A DNA stretch of 64,000 nucleotides from Flavobacteriaceae bacterium. GTDB lineage: Bacteria > Bacteroidota > Bacteroidia > Flavobacteriales > Flavobacteriaceae. The position numbers and the translations under genes are program-made. The notes under the pieces were generated by a model. It saw only the letters and a list, made by a program, of their open reading frames with translations, was not told the DNA's origin and did no database searches. Below are positions 16,555 through 26,855 of the stretch, piece after piece; within the stretch, counting starts at the first letter, position 1; each line of letters begins with the position of its first letter. The DNA lies in NCBI GenBank assembly GCA_021739635.1, contig JAIPBH010000014.1, positions 16,377 through 80,376 of the forward strand. Direction: 5' to 3'.

Positions 16555-18981
16555 TTATCTAAGTTCTGCTCCAAGTTCTTTTTCAAAGTTTACTTGAAGT
16601 GATTTCATTATTTTTTCTATTTGATTATCAGTTAGCGTTTTATTTTCGTCTTGTAATGTAAAACTAACAGCATAACTTTTCTTTCCTTGTGGTAAATTTT
16701 TACCTTGATACACATCAAATAAACTTACTTTTTTAAGTAATTGTTTTTCTGTTTTATTAGCAATGCTGTGAATATCTTTAAAGCTTACTTTGTCATCTAA
16801 TAATAAGGCAAAATCCCTGCGAACTTCAGGATATTTAGAAATGCCTTTAAATGTTATTTTATTACGTTTTACTATATCAAGAATGATTTCCCAATTAAAA
16901 TCAGAAAAAACAACTTCTTGTGAGATATCAAAATGCTTTAAAATTGGTTTTTTTATTAACCCAAAGTCAACAAGTTTCATTTTTCCTAAACTTAATTCTA
17001 ATCCTTCACTAAATAAATCGCTGCTTGTTGGAGTTTCTTGAACTCTTGTAATGCCTAAGCGTTCTAAAATGGCATAAATAATGCCTTTCATAAAGAAGAA
17101 ATCACTTTTTTTATTTGCTGATATCCAAGTATCATTATTCTGATTTCCTGAAGCAAATAGAGTTAAATGTTTATGTTCTTCACGGGTATTCTCAAAATTA
17201 TGATATGTTTTACCAAATTCAAATAATTTTAAATCCAAACGTTTACGGTTTAAATTATAAGAAACAGCTTCTAAACCTGAAAAAAGCAAAGATTGTCTTA
17301 AAACGGATAAATCATTACTTAAAGGGTTTAAAATGGTTACATTATGTGCTTCTTTTAATTGTTCACTTAGTGAAATATAGTTTGGAGTAGTTAATGAGTT
17401 TGCTAAAATTTCAAAAAATCCTTGTGTTAATAATTGGTTTCCAACTATATTTTGAATTTTATGGTCTTCAAATTTTGATGAACTTGAAATAGAAGCATTT
17501 AATTTTTCAGTGGTATTTATATTATTGTATCCATATACTCTTAAAATTTCTTCAATAATATCTGCTTCTCTTTGAACATCGTTTCTATAAGAAGGAACCG
17601 TTAAACCTAAACCGGTTTCAGTAACATTATTTATTTTAATTTCTAAAGATGTTAAAATACGTTTGATGATATCTCTAGGAATTTCTTCACCAATTAGTTT
17701 TTTTGCATTATCAAAACTTAATCTAACTTGAAAATCTTCAATTTTGTGAGGATAGATATCTAATATATCACTAGAAATTTCTCCACCAGCAATATCTTGA
17801 ATTAAAATCGCGGCGCGTTTTAAAGCTAATTCAGTCATATTAGGGTCAATACCACGTTCAAACCTAAAGGATGCATCGGTGTTTAATCCGTGTCTTTTTG
17901 CAGATTTACGAATGCTAACAGGATTGAAATAAGCACTTTCTAAAAAGATGCTCGTTGTAGATTCTGATACACCAGAATGTAATCCGCCAAAAACGCCAGC
18001 AATACACATGGGTTTTTCGGCATCACAAATCATTAAGTCTTCATCAGATAAGCTACGTTCAACACCATCAAGTGTTGTAAATTTAGTGCCAGCTTCAACA
18101 GTTTTAACTTCAATTTTGTTTCCTTTAATTTTTACGGCATCAAAAGCATGCAGTGGTTGCCCTAAATCATGTAGCACATAGTTTGTGGCATCAACAATAT
18201 TATTTATAGGATTAAGGCCTATGGCTTTTAAACGGTGTTGAAGCCATTCTGGAGAACTTTCTACTTTAATTCCAGAAATAGTAACTCCACAGTACCTAGG
18301 TGCTAATTCTTTATTTTTTACATCCACATCAATTTTTAATAATCTATTGTCAACATGAAAGGCGCTTACTGATGGTGTAATGAGTTCAAGCGATATGTTT
18401 TTTTGAAGTAAACCGGCTTTTAAATCTCTTGCGGTTCCCAAATGGCTCATGGCATCTGCTCTGTTTGGAGTTAATCCTATTTCAAAAACATAATCATTTT
18501 CAACTTTAAAAACTGTAGAGGCTAACGTTCCAATGGGAATATCATCATCTAAAATCATAATACCATCATGCGATGTTCCTAAGCCTAGCTCATCTTCTGC
18601 ACAAATCATTCCATGACTATCTTCCCCACGAATTTTACCTTTTTTAATAGTCCAAGCTTCACCTTCGGCAGAATATAAGGTTGTTCCAATGGTTGCAACA
18701 GGCACTTTTTGTCCGGCAGCTACATTGGGTGCTCCGCAAACTATTTGTAATGGTTCGCTTGCTCCAATATCAACGGTTGTTAATTTTAATTTATCTGCAT
18801 TTGGATGTTGAACACAGGTTAAAACTTTTCCAATTACAACGCCTTCCAAACCACCTTTTACAGATTGATAAGCTTCTATACCTTCAACTTCTAATCCTAA
18901 ATCTGTAAGTAATTCTCCTGTTTGTTCTGGAGACCAATCAATCTTTATAAATTGTTTTAACCAATTATATGAAATCTTCAT
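16555..18981 (-). CDS. pheT: Phenylalanine-tRNA ligase beta subunit
   Basis: 808 residues, full length for bacterial PheT. From the N terminus it has the EMAP-type tRNA-binding domain (about 40-155; VIGKVLTCVQHPNADKLKL), the B3/4 editing domain, B5, the catalytic-like core and a C-terminal FDX-ACB domain (ISKYPEVRRDFALLLD). With PheS it forms the alpha2-beta2 enzyme that charges tRNA-Phe; beta removes mischarged Tyr. PheS is not adjacent here, as often happens in Bacteroidetes. A full TTG-N19-TATCTTTG promoter precedes it. Confidence 0.97.
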   Translation of the reverse strand: MKISYNWLKQFIKIDWSPEQTGELLTDLGLEVEGIEAYQSVKGGLEGVVIGKVLTCVQHPNADKLKLTTVDIGASEPLQIVCGAPNVAAGQKVPVATIGTTLYSAEGEAWTIKKGKIRGEDSHGMICAEDELGLGTSHDGIMILDDDIPIGTLASTVFKVENDYVFEIGLTPNRADAMSHLGTARDLKAGLLQKNISLELITPSVSAFHVDNRLLKIDVDVKNKELAPRYCGVTISGIKVESSPEWLQHRLKAIGLNPINNIVDATNYVLHDLGQPLHAFDAVKIKGNKIEVKTVEAGTKFTTLDGVERSLSDEDLMICDAEKPMCIAGVFGGLHSGVSESTTSIFLESAYFNPVSIRKSAKRHGLNTDASFRFERGIDPNMTELALKRAAILIQDIAGGEISSDILDIYPHKIEDFQVRLSFDNAKKLIGEEIPRDIIKRILTSLEIKINNVTETGLGLTVPSYRNDVQREADIIEEILRVYGYNNINTTEKLNASISSSSKFEDHKIQNIVGNQLLTQGFFEILANSLTTPNYISLSEQLKEAHNVTILNPLSNDLSVLRQSLLFSGLEAVSYNLNRKRLDLKLFEFGKTYHNFENTREEHKHLTLFASGNQNNDTWISANKKSDFFFMKGIIYAILERLGITRVQETPTSSDLFSEGLELSLGKMKLVDFGLIKKPILKHFDISQEVVFSDFNWEIILDIVKRNKITFKGISKYPEVRRDFALLLDDKVSFKDIHSIANKTEKQLLKKVSLFDVYQGKNLPQGKKSYAVSFTLQDENKTLTDNQIEKIMKSLQVNFEKELGAELR

Positions 18982-19005
18982 AAATGCTTTTCTATATTAA
19001 TTTTG

Positions 19006-19035
19006 CAAAGATAAAGTATTGAAGTTATCATTCAA
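19006..19035 (-). promoter_or_regulatory. Promoter of pheT
   Basis: On the minus strand: TTG (19035-19033), 19-bp spacer, TATCTTTG (19013-19006), 24 bp before the pheT ATG. A full match to the Bacteroidetes promoter consensus. Confidence 0.8.
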
Positions 19036-19091
19036 ACAATGGGCTGTTTTTTGTATGATGCTTTTATGATATAAATTGAATTGAGTAGTTT

Positions 19092-21194
19092 TTAGCTAAT
19101 ATAATTCCAAATATTTTTGTATTTACTTAGCTGCTTATAGGTTTCTAAGAACACTTTATTTTGATTTTGGATTAATGCTGGATCATCATTTAAGATTTTT
19201 TTAGCATGATATCTGGCTAATTGTAATATGTCTTTATCTTTTATAATATCTGCTATTTTTAAATTTAAAACACCGCTTTGTTGTGTTCCCATAAGGTCGC
19301 CTGGTCCGCGTAATTTTAAATCTACTTCAGCAATTTCAAAACCATCATTGGTACTTACCATAGTTTGTAATCTGGTTTTACTATCATCACTAAGTTTATG
19401 GCTTGTCATTAAAATACAATAACTTTGTTCAGCGCCACGACCAACACGGCCGCGTAATTGATGTAATTGTGATAAACCAAACCGTTCAGCACTTTCAATA
19501 ATCATAACTGAGGCATTTGGTACATTAACACCAACTTCAATAACCGTAGTGGCCACCATGATTTGTGTTTCTCCTTTAATAAAACGTTGCATTTCATAAT
19601 CTTTATCTGCAGGTTTCATTTTTCCATGTACAATGGATATTTGATAATTTGGTAACGGAAAATCTCTTGCAATACTTTCATAACCATCCATTAAATCTTT
19701 ATAGTCCATTGCAGAACTTTCTTGAATTAATGGATATACTATATAAATCTGTCTGCCTTTTGAAATTTCATCTCTGATGAATTTAAAAACTTGAAGTCGG
19801 TTTTTATCATAACGATGTACCGTTTTAATTGACTTCCTTCCTGGTGGTAATTCGTCAATAACAGAGATGTCTAAATCACCATAAACAGACATGGCTAAGG
19901 TGCGTGGAATAGGAGTAGCTGTCATGACCAAAACGTGTGGAGGCGATTCGTTTTTGTGCCATAATTTACTGCGTTGAGCAACGCCAAAACGATGCTGCTC
20001 ATCAATAATTGCAAGACCTAAATTTTTAAATTGAACCTTACTTTCAAGTAAGGCATGTGTTCCAATTAAGATGTTTAATTCACCATTTTCTAAAGATTCA
20101 TGAATCTTGTTTCTTGCTGAAGTTTTAGTTGAACCAGTTAATATTGAAATATAGATATTCAACTGTTTACATAAAGCATATAATCCATTATAGTGTTGTA
20201 CTGACAAAATTTCAGTCGGAGCCATTAAACAGGCTTGAAAACCGTTGTCAAGCGCTATTAACATTGACATTAGCGCAACTATGGTTTTGCCTGAACCAAC
20301 ATCGCCTTGTAATAACCTGTTCATTTGTGCATTGCTACCTAAATCTGCTCTAATTTCTTTAATAACTCGTTTCTGAGCATTGGTTAATTCAAAGGGTAAA
20401 TGCTCTTTAAAAAAAGTATTAAATAGGTTTCCAACTTTAGTAAACGGAAAGCCTTTAATCTTTGATTTATGAATTAAATTTTTAATGATTAATTGCAGTT
20501 GTATATAAAAGAGTTCTTCAAATTTTAAGCGAAATTGTGCACGAGCTAAAAGCTCTTGATTTTTTGGAAAATGTACATTAAAAAGAGCTTCGCTTTTTTC
20601 TAGTAATTTTAATTCTTTCAATAAATCATTGGAAATGGTTTCATTAAATCTGCCATTTGTTTCTAAAAACAGTTGTTGCATGATTTTTATAATCACACGG
20701 TTTGTAATTCCTTTATTGGTAAGTTTTTCTGTTGAAGGATATACAGGTTGCATCACCGATTGAAGATTTTTTTGATGCTCTTCAAGAAATTCCATTTCTG
20801 GATGTGGCATATTAAATTTGCCATTAAACCAGTTAGTTCGTCCAAAAACCACATAAGTCTTATTAAGTTTCAGTCCTTCTCTAATCCATTTATGGCCTCT
20901 AAACCAAACAAGTTCCATAGCGCCAGAATCATCTTTAAAAGTGGCTACAAGACGTTTTGATCTACCTTCACCAACTTCTTCTAGCTTTACAATGGCTCCA
21001 ATAATTTGCACATCAGCATTATTACGTTGTAGTTGGCTTATTTTGTAATAATGGGTTCTGTCAATATATCTATTAGGAAATAAATTAATTAAATCTTGAT
21101 ATGTATGAATACCCAATTCCTTACGCATCAAATCTGCCCGATTTGGTCCAACGCCTTTTAAATAGTCTATAGGAGTTTGAAGAGTTGTATTCAT
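19092..21194 (-). CDS. recG: ATP-dependent DNA helicase RecG
   Basis: 700 residues. An N-terminal wedge/OB-fold domain (about 1-240; YQDLINLFPNRYIDRT) is followed by the two helicase lobes: Walker A QGDVGSGKT near residue 293, the DEQH box IIDEQHRFG near 393, motif III VMTATPIPRTLA, and motif VI QLRGRVGRG. RecG unwinds branched DNA and drives reversal of stalled replication forks. The ATG at 21194 fits the usual N terminus. It is upstream of pheT on the same strand, but pheT has its own promoter in the gap. Confidence 0.97.
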   Translation of the reverse strand: MNTTLQTPIDYLKGVGPNRADLMRKELGIHTYQDLINLFPNRYIDRTHYYKISQLQRNNADVQIIGAIVKLEEVGEGRSKRLVATFKDDSGAMELVWFRGHKWIREGLKLNKTYVVFGRTNWFNGKFNMPHPEMEFLEEHQKNLQSVMQPVYPSTEKLTNKGITNRVIIKIMQQLFLETNGRFNETISNDLLKELKLLEKSEALFNVHFPKNQELLARAQFRLKFEELFYIQLQLIIKNLIHKSKIKGFPFTKVGNLFNTFFKEHLPFELTNAQKRVIKEIRADLGSNAQMNRLLQGDVGSGKTIVALMSMLIALDNGFQACLMAPTEILSVQHYNGLYALCKQLNIYISILTGSTKTSARNKIHESLENGELNILIGTHALLESKVQFKNLGLAIIDEQHRFGVAQRSKLWHKNESPPHVLVMTATPIPRTLAMSVYGDLDISVIDELPPGRKSIKTVHRYDKNRLQVFKFIRDEISKGRQIYIVYPLIQESSAMDYKDLMDGYESIARDFPLPNYQISIVHGKMKPADKDYEMQRFIKGETQIMVATTVIEVGVNVPNASVMIIESAERFGLSQLHQLRGRVGRGAEQSYCILMTSHKLSDDSKTRLQTMVSTNDGFEIAEVDLKLRGPGDLMGTQQSGVLNLKIADIIKDKDILQLARYHAKKILNDDPALIQNQNKVFLETYKQLSKYKNIWNYIS

Positions 21195-21363
21195 GAAACT
21201 AAAATAATTCTTTTGTTAGTATTAACATACTGAATTTTGAATTCAAATTTATTAAATTCTTAATATCTACTTTGATTTTGAATATTTTTATTGATAATAA
21301 AGATTTCTTTTTAAAAATTATTTAAAACAATCAAAAATTTGTTATTAATTCTATCGCAATAGC

Positions 21364-21371
21364 TAAATTTG
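21364..21371 (+). promoter_or_regulatory. -7 element of the PHP-ACT gene
   Basis: TAAATTTG matches TAnnTTTG, 34 bp before the ATG at 21406. The nearest upstream TTG is at 22-bp spacing, longer than the usual 17-19. Confidence 0.5.
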
Positions 21372-21405
21372 GCATTTAAAAAGCATAATTTATAGCATTT
21401 AATTG

Positions 21406-23094
21406 ATGAGAAAACTCAACGAATTTATTTGGGAAACACATGGTATTCACGCTGGTACAGAGCAAGACCATGTAAAGCATGGCATTGATAGATTAGAGGA
21501 TATTGTTGATAAAGCAATAGAAGCAAAACACCCAAGTATTACCTTTATAATTCATTCACCTAGACTAACTAGTTTCCGTTATATTGCTGAAAGAGATACT
21601 AATGTAAAGTTTATTAGAGGAAATAAATCATATTTAAATTATCCAAAGCGTATTGCTAACCTTCGTAAAAAATATGAAGGTCAAATAAACATTAAGTATG
21701 GTGTTGAATTAGAATGGATGGGACCTGATTTAGGGTTGCAATGGAGTCGTTCAAAAATATTTCAAGCAGAAGATGCCGATTATGTTATTGGTTCAGTGCA
21801 TTTTGCGCCTGAAGGATTGCCTTATGATGGTACTAAAGAAGAAGCTCTTGAATTATTAAAAATAAGAGGTAGTTTAGAGGCTTATTGGGATGGGTATTTT
21901 AATGAAATGATTCAAATGATTGAATGTTTTGGTGATATGATTCAAATTATTGGACATATAGATTTACCAAAACTAAATGTAGATATGCCTGAAGCGTTGG
22001 TGAATTTTGAAACAAGCTCACATCCTTTAGCTAATAAGTTTAGAACGCTTTTAGAATTAATTGCCGACCGTAATCTATCTTTAGATGTGAATATGGCTGG
22101 AAAATTTAAAGGAGTTGGAGTTTATCCAATTCAAAGTATATTACGCAGAGCCAATGAACTTCAAATTCCTGTTTGTGTAGGAACAGATACGCATCATGTA
22201 CATTATTACGGATTAAATTTTAAAGAAAGTTTAGAGTATATCCATGAGGCTGGTTATGAAAGTTATGTAAGTTATTCAAAATTAATTCCAGAAAATCGTA
22301 CCATTTTTGATGATCACGATTTAAAAGTAAAATACACAGTTTTAAATAAAGGTATTGAATTATTAAACCAAAGATTAGACGATGCTCATAGAAGAATTAT
22401 TCCAGATTTTTCTTTTGGCGGCACTTTTTCAGAATTTGTAGACATTTATAAAAATGCTACAGGTATGGGCGATTATAACGCCATTAGAATTAGAAAATGG
22501 GGCAAGTCTATTACCGTTACTAATGAGATTCCTAAAACATCAAATAATAAAGTAAACGGACTGTTTTCTGAACACTTAGATGAACCAGGAGTGATTTCTT
22601 CACTTTTTAATACATTAGCTTCTGAAGGAATTAATGTGGAAACAGCAAGGTTAAAGTCTAATAATGACGGAACAGCTAGTGCTTTCTTATCTATTGAAGG
22701 TGATAATGAAAACATTAAAAGTGCTATTGATTTTATTCATGGAACCGATGCAGGGCTTTTTGCAAAATTAACGTATCAAGAAAATGCTGACTTGCCAAAT
22801 TATCACAGAGAAGGTGTATATTTATTGGAAATGGATGGTGTAGAATTAAATTTAGCATTAAGTGAAAAAGTAATTCTTACCAAACATCATAATGCTCCTG
22901 GAGTTTTATTAATTCTGCTTTCTGCTTTAGCTTCTAAACATATAAACATTATAGATTTAAGACTAGGAAACCTAAATAACATTGGGTATTCAGCTCTTGC
23001 AATTGATGGTGATAGTCATGTCATTAAAAATTTGCTAACTAAATTAGGCGACCAATACTATGAAGCAAATTTAATTGAATTTCATAGCATGTAA
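21406..23094 (+). CDS. PHP phosphoesterase fused to two ACT domains
   Basis: 562 residues from the ATG at 21406. Residues about 1-300 are a PHP domain of the HisJ/HisK histidinol-phosphatase type, with metal-binding motifs in order: THGIH (11-15), IIHSPR, GVELEW, GSVHF, GHIDLPK and GTDTHHVHYYG (about 259-269). After a linker, two ACT-like repeats begin with HLDEPGVISSLFNTLA (about 388) and HHNAPGVLLILLSALA (about 494), similar to the amino-acid-binding ACT domains of serine-pathway enzymes. The likely activity is a metal-dependent phosphatase under allosteric control by an amino acid. Histidinol phosphate is one possible substrate, but no his genes are nearby. The fusion is unusual to me. Confidence 0.85.
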   Translation: MRKLNEFIWETHGIHAGTEQDHVKHGIDRLEDIVDKAIEAKHPSITFIIHSPRLTSFRYIAERDTNVKFIRGNKSYLNYPKRIANLRKKYEGQINIKYGVELEWMGPDLGLQWSRSKIFQAEDADYVIGSVHFAPEGLPYDGTKEEALELLKIRGSLEAYWDGYFNEMIQMIECFGDMIQIIGHIDLPKLNVDMPEALVNFETSSHPLANKFRTLLELIADRNLSLDVNMAGKFKGVGVYPIQSILRRANELQIPVCVGTDTHHVHYYGLNFKESLEYIHEAGYESYVSYSKLIPENRTIFDDHDLKVKYTVLNKGIELLNQRLDDAHRRIIPDFSFGGTFSEFVDIYKNATGMGDYNAIRIRKWGKSITVTNEIPKTSNNKVNGLFSEHLDEPGVISSLFNTLASEGINVETARLKSNNDGTASAFLSIEGDNENIKSAIDFIHGTDAGLFAKLTYQENADLPNYHREGVYLLEMDGVELNLALSEKVILTKHHNAPGVLLILLSALASKHINIIDLRLGNLNNIGYSALAIDGDSHVIKNLLTKLGDQYYEANLIEFHSM

Positions 23095-23126
23095 TTCTTT
23101 AAAAAAAAATTCTCAAAATAATTTAA

Positions 23127-23171
23127 ACTTAAAATGGCAAGTTTTTCTAAATGCCATTTTAAGTTTTTTTT
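23127..23171 (+). terminator. Terminator after the PHP-ACT gene
   Basis: A 13-bp stem (ACTTAAAATGGCA with TGCCATTTTAAGT) and a 12-nt loop, followed by a run of seven T. Confidence 0.85.
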
Positions 23172-23195
23172 ATTTAAAGTTTGTTATATTCACTT

Positions 23196-25160
23196 ATGAA
23201 ACTTAAGCAAACACTTTTCTTTTTATTTATAGCTTCTTTTGCGTTTTCACAACAAACTAATTATGTTGATTTTAAAACGGCAAAAGCCAATATAGTTTTT
23301 GGTGATTTATCAAGTAAAGAAGTTTACGGAACAATTTTATATGAATTTGAAATTTTAAAAAAAACAGATTCTGTTTTTATTGATGCCAATGGGTTTCAAA
23401 ACATTCATTACATGTTAGATGGAACATATTCAGACAGCTTGTATAATGGAAAACAATTGATTGTAAAATATCCATTTAAAGCAAATACTTCTCATAAATT
23501 AAATATAATATGGAAAACAATTCCTAAAAAAACCATGTATTTTATTGATTGGGAAAATGAAGATGGAAATAAGCAAATCTGGACACAAGGTCAAGGAAAA
23601 TACACGAGCAATTGGCTGCCAAGTTTTGATGACATGAATGAAAAAGTTGAGTTTGATTTAACCATTTCATTCAATAAAAACTATGAAGTTATTGCTAATG
23701 GAAAATTAACAAATAAACAAATCAACGACTCAACGGCAACTTGGCATTACGATATGCAAAAGCCTATGGCGAGTTATTTACTGGCATTAGCTATTGGGAA
23801 TTATCATAAAAAAGTAGAAATTTCTAAAAGTGGCATTCCTTTAGAAATGTATTATTATCCTAAAGATTCCAATAAAGTTGAACCCACATATCGTTACACT
23901 AAACATATTTTTGATTTTTTTGAAGAAGAAATTGGCTTTTCTTATCCATGGCAAAATTACAAGCAAGTGCCTATGAAAGATTTTTTGTATGCTGGTATGG
24001 AAAACACGAGTACTACCATTTTTTCTGATGCTTTTGTTATTGATTCTATTGCTTTTAATGATAAAAATTATGTGAATGTAAATGCTCATGAACTGGCACA
24101 TCAGTGGTTTGGTGATTTGGTAACAGAAACATCAGGAACTCATCATTGGTTACAAGAAGGATTTGCAACGTATTATGCATTATTGGCTGAGAAAAACATT
24201 TTTGGAGATAATTATTACTATTGGGGACTATATGAATATGCTCAAGAATTATTAGTTCAAGATAAAGCAGGTGGAAGCACTTCTCTATTAGATTCGAAAT
24301 CGAGTAGTACCACATTTTATAAAAAAGGTGCGTGGGTGTTGCATATGTTACGCGAAAAAGTAGGAGATGCTGCTTTTAAATCTGCTGTTAAAAACTATTT
24401 ACAAAAATTTCAATTTAAAAATGTTGAGACTAATGACTTTATTGCGGAAGTTAAAAAATCTAGCGGTCAAGACTTGACTGATTTTGTTGATACATGGCTA
24501 AAATCAAGCATATTGCCTTATGAAAATATGATAGAAAATTTAAAGTTGGTTTCATCATCTATTACACAATATTTAAATTGTGATTGTAAAGCAACTCCTG
24601 AAGTATGTAAGGTGTTTTTATTAAACCAAAACGATTCATTTTTTAAATCTAAAATTGTTGAAAGCCTAGGAAATAACATTTCAAAGTCAACATTCATTAC
24701 TAATGACATTAAAGTTCGTCAGGCTATTGCTCAAAATTTAAACAAAATACCGTTAGAATTAAAAGAAGATTATGAATCGCTTTTAAACGATGCATCATAC
24801 CTTACAAAAGAAATTGCTTTATATAATTTATGGAAAAATTTTCCGGAAGACCGCGCTTTATATTTAGATAAAACAAAAGATATTGTTGGGTTCAATGATA
24901 AAAACGTAAGGGTTTTATGGTTGGCATTGGCTTTAAATACCCCAGGATTTGAATCTGGAAAGAATCAAACTTACTTTAACGAACTGATTGATTATACGGG
25001 TCCGAAATATGATTTCAACATACGAATTAATGCATTTCAATATTTGAATATGATGAAAGCATGTGATTCAAAATGTATTGAAAATCTAAACCAGGCAACA
25101 AATCATCACAACTGGCGATTTTCAAAATTCTCAAAAGACATGCTAAATAACTTGAATTAA
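23196..25160 (+). CDS. M1-family metallopeptidase, exported
   Basis: 654 residues from the ATG at 23196. The signal peptide (LKQTLFFLFIASFAFSQ) directs export. The M1 aminopeptidase N-terminal beta domain is followed by the substrate motif AGMEN (near 265) and the zinc site HELAHQWFGD (near 297), with the third ligand Glu in WLQEGFATYYA. The C-terminal part (about 450-654) is helical and HEAT-like. The enzyme would remove N-terminal residues from peptides in the periplasm or outside the cell, for nutrition. An upstream TTG start is less likely because the signal peptide begins at this ATG. Confidence 0.93.
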   Translation: MKLKQTLFFLFIASFAFSQQTNYVDFKTAKANIVFGDLSSKEVYGTILYEFEILKKTDSVFIDANGFQNIHYMLDGTYSDSLYNGKQLIVKYPFKANTSHKLNIIWKTIPKKTMYFIDWENEDGNKQIWTQGQGKYTSNWLPSFDDMNEKVEFDLTISFNKNYEVIANGKLTNKQINDSTATWHYDMQKPMASYLLALAIGNYHKKVEISKSGIPLEMYYYPKDSNKVEPTYRYTKHIFDFFEEEIGFSYPWQNYKQVPMKDFLYAGMENTSTTIFSDAFVIDSIAFNDKNYVNVNAHELAHQWFGDLVTETSGTHHWLQEGFATYYALLAEKNIFGDNYYYWGLYEYAQELLVQDKAGGSTSLLDSKSSSTTFYKKGAWVLHMLREKVGDAAFKSAVKNYLQKFQFKNVETNDFIAEVKKSSGQDLTDFVDTWLKSSILPYENMIENLKLVSSSITQYLNCDCKATPEVCKVFLLNQNDSFFKSKIVESLGNNISKSTFITNDIKVRQAIAQNLNKIPLELKEDYESLLNDASYLTKEIALYNLWKNFPEDRALYLDKTKDIVGFNDKNVRVLWLALALNTPGFESGKNQTYFNELIDYTGPKYDFNIRINAFQYLNMMKACDSKCIENLNQATNHHNWRFSKFSKDMLNNLN

Positions 25161-25172
25161 AATTAATAAAAA

Positions 25173-26076
25173 ATGAATGCATTAGTAATTTCTGGTGGCG
25201 GTAGTAAAGGTGCATTTGCTGGAGGCGTTGCACAATATCTTATTCAAGAATTAAAACGAGATTATCAGTTGTTTTTAGGTACTTCAACAGGTAGTTTATT
25301 AGTGTCTCATTTGGCTTTAAATGAAATAGACAAAATCAAATCAGTCTATACCAATGTTAATAATAATAGCATTTTTAATGTGTGTCCGTTTACAATTAAA
25401 GAAAAACATGGCACAGAAAATATAGCAATCAATCACTTAAATGTGGTTTTAAATTTTTTAAAAGGAAGCAAAACTTTTGGGGAAAGCTATAATTTGAAAA
25501 AACTTATACAAAAAACCTTAACAGAGGACGAATTTTCGTGCTTAAAAAACGCTTCAAAAGATATTATTGTTACGGTTTCTAATTTGTCGTTAAATCAAGT
25601 AGAATATAAGTGTTTAAGGGATTTTGATTATGAAGAATTTGTAGATTGGATATGGATTTCTTGTAATTACACACCTTTTATGACCTTAGTTAAAAAAAAA
25701 CGGTTGCGGATATGCCGATGGAGGATTAGGCAGTATGGTGCCAATTGAAGAAGCTATTAGTAGAGGCGTCACTGAGGTTGATGCTATTATTTTGCAAACC
25801 GAAGTTACTCAATATAACAGAATGCCATCAAGAAACTCGTTCTCTTTGTTAACAAACATGTTTGGATTTATGTTAGATAGAATTGAATCTCAAAATTTTA
25901 AAATAGGGAAATATGTTGCCACTAATAATGATGCTATAATCAATTTTTATTACGCGCCAACAGTTTTAACCACCAATTCATTAATTTTTAATAAAGAAAA
26001 AATGACCAAATGGTGGCAAAGTGGTTATAATTTTGCAAAATCAAAAAACCAAGAAATAAGTGCACTTGAAATGTAA
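25173..26076 (+). pseudogene. Patatin-like phospholipase with a frameshift at an A9 run
   Basis: The ATG at 25173 opens a patatin domain: oxyanion loop GGGSKG (residues 8-13) and nucleophile elbow GTSTG (36-40, Ser38). At the A9 run 25692-25700 the frame goes out of register and gives a nonsense tail (KKRLRICRWRIRQ). With eight A the reading becomes VKKNGCGYADGGLGSMVP, restoring the catalytic DGG Asp, and continues to a stop at 26076, about 300 residues in all. As it stands, the first product lacks the catalytic Asp and the second half lacks a start signal. It could be a real mutation, phase variation at the homopolymer, transcriptional slippage or a sequencing error. It starts 12 bp after the M1 peptidase stop, so they are probably cotranscribed. 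Confidence 0.85.
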
Positions 26077-26117
26077 TTTAAATTTTAATTAAGAAGTTCA
26101 AATAATAACTATTAAAC

Positions 26118-26639
26118 TTAGTATAAGTCACTTACTTCTTCTTTTATAAAAGATAAAGCAGCATCACTAGGTGCTCTTCTTTCCATCATTTCTGTTAAAA
26201 TAACTTCTCTTAATTTATCGGCCGAGGTTGTTTTTTCTAACAAACTAGCCTTTCTAATTAATTGTATGGTGGCATTTTTTGCCGTTGAAATAATATTCCA
26301 ACACTTATCTGTAACATAGATTTGTTGTGATAAATTATGTTCAAATTCTTGTTCAATTGTTTCAATAAGTAATGCTTCGTAAGATTCTTTATTAGAGGTG
26401 TTTGGACTTATTCTTATTAGCATTTTTGATGGTGTAATTCGTTCTAAAAAAATAGTCATTCGCTCATAGGCTTGAAGACGTAATGGTAGTATATTAACCT
26501 GCATATCTTTTTTTAATAAAAAGCGTCTTCTTCCATCTTCATTCTTTGTATGCTCTTTAAAAAAATAATAAGCAATTAGTCCGGTTATTAATGATGGGAT
26601 TGTATAAAAAAACAAATCAATAATACGTTCAGTTTCCAT
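26118..26639 (-). CDS. Membrane-anchored protein of unknown function (DUF7935-like)
   Basis: 173 residues. One N-terminal membrane helix (about 7-26; FFYTIPSLITGLIAYYFF) is followed by a cytoplasmic-looking helical domain with many charged residues (LRLQAYERMTIFLERI). The pattern, including EFEHNLSQQIYVTDKCWNII, resembles a Bacteroidetes family of unknown function that I believe is named DUF7935; the name is from memory. No catalytic motif is visible. It is divergent from the helicase gene and convergent with the patatin gene. Confidence 0.75.
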   Translation of the reverse strand: METERIIDLFFYTIPSLITGLIAYYFFKEHTKNEDGRRRFLLKKDMQVNILPLRLQAYERMTIFLERITPSKMLIRISPNTSNKESYEALLIETIEQEFEHNLSQQIYVTDKCWNIISTAKNATIQLIRKASLLEKTTSADKLREVILTEMMERRAPSDAALSFIKEEVSDLY

Positions 26640-26855
26640 AAATAAAGGGTTTAATTTTTATTTTTATTAAGCTCCAAATATACACAAACTTTTAAATGAC
26701 ACGTGTAAAAAGTGTATTTCTAATGCTTATAAATAAACACTAAATTATTAATTGTGGTTTTTATAAAAATCTCCTCAATTGTTTATAATTTTTAATAAAA
26801 CTCCTTAATTAAACGCACAACAATGGTTATTTTCACACAGTAAATAAAAAGTAGT

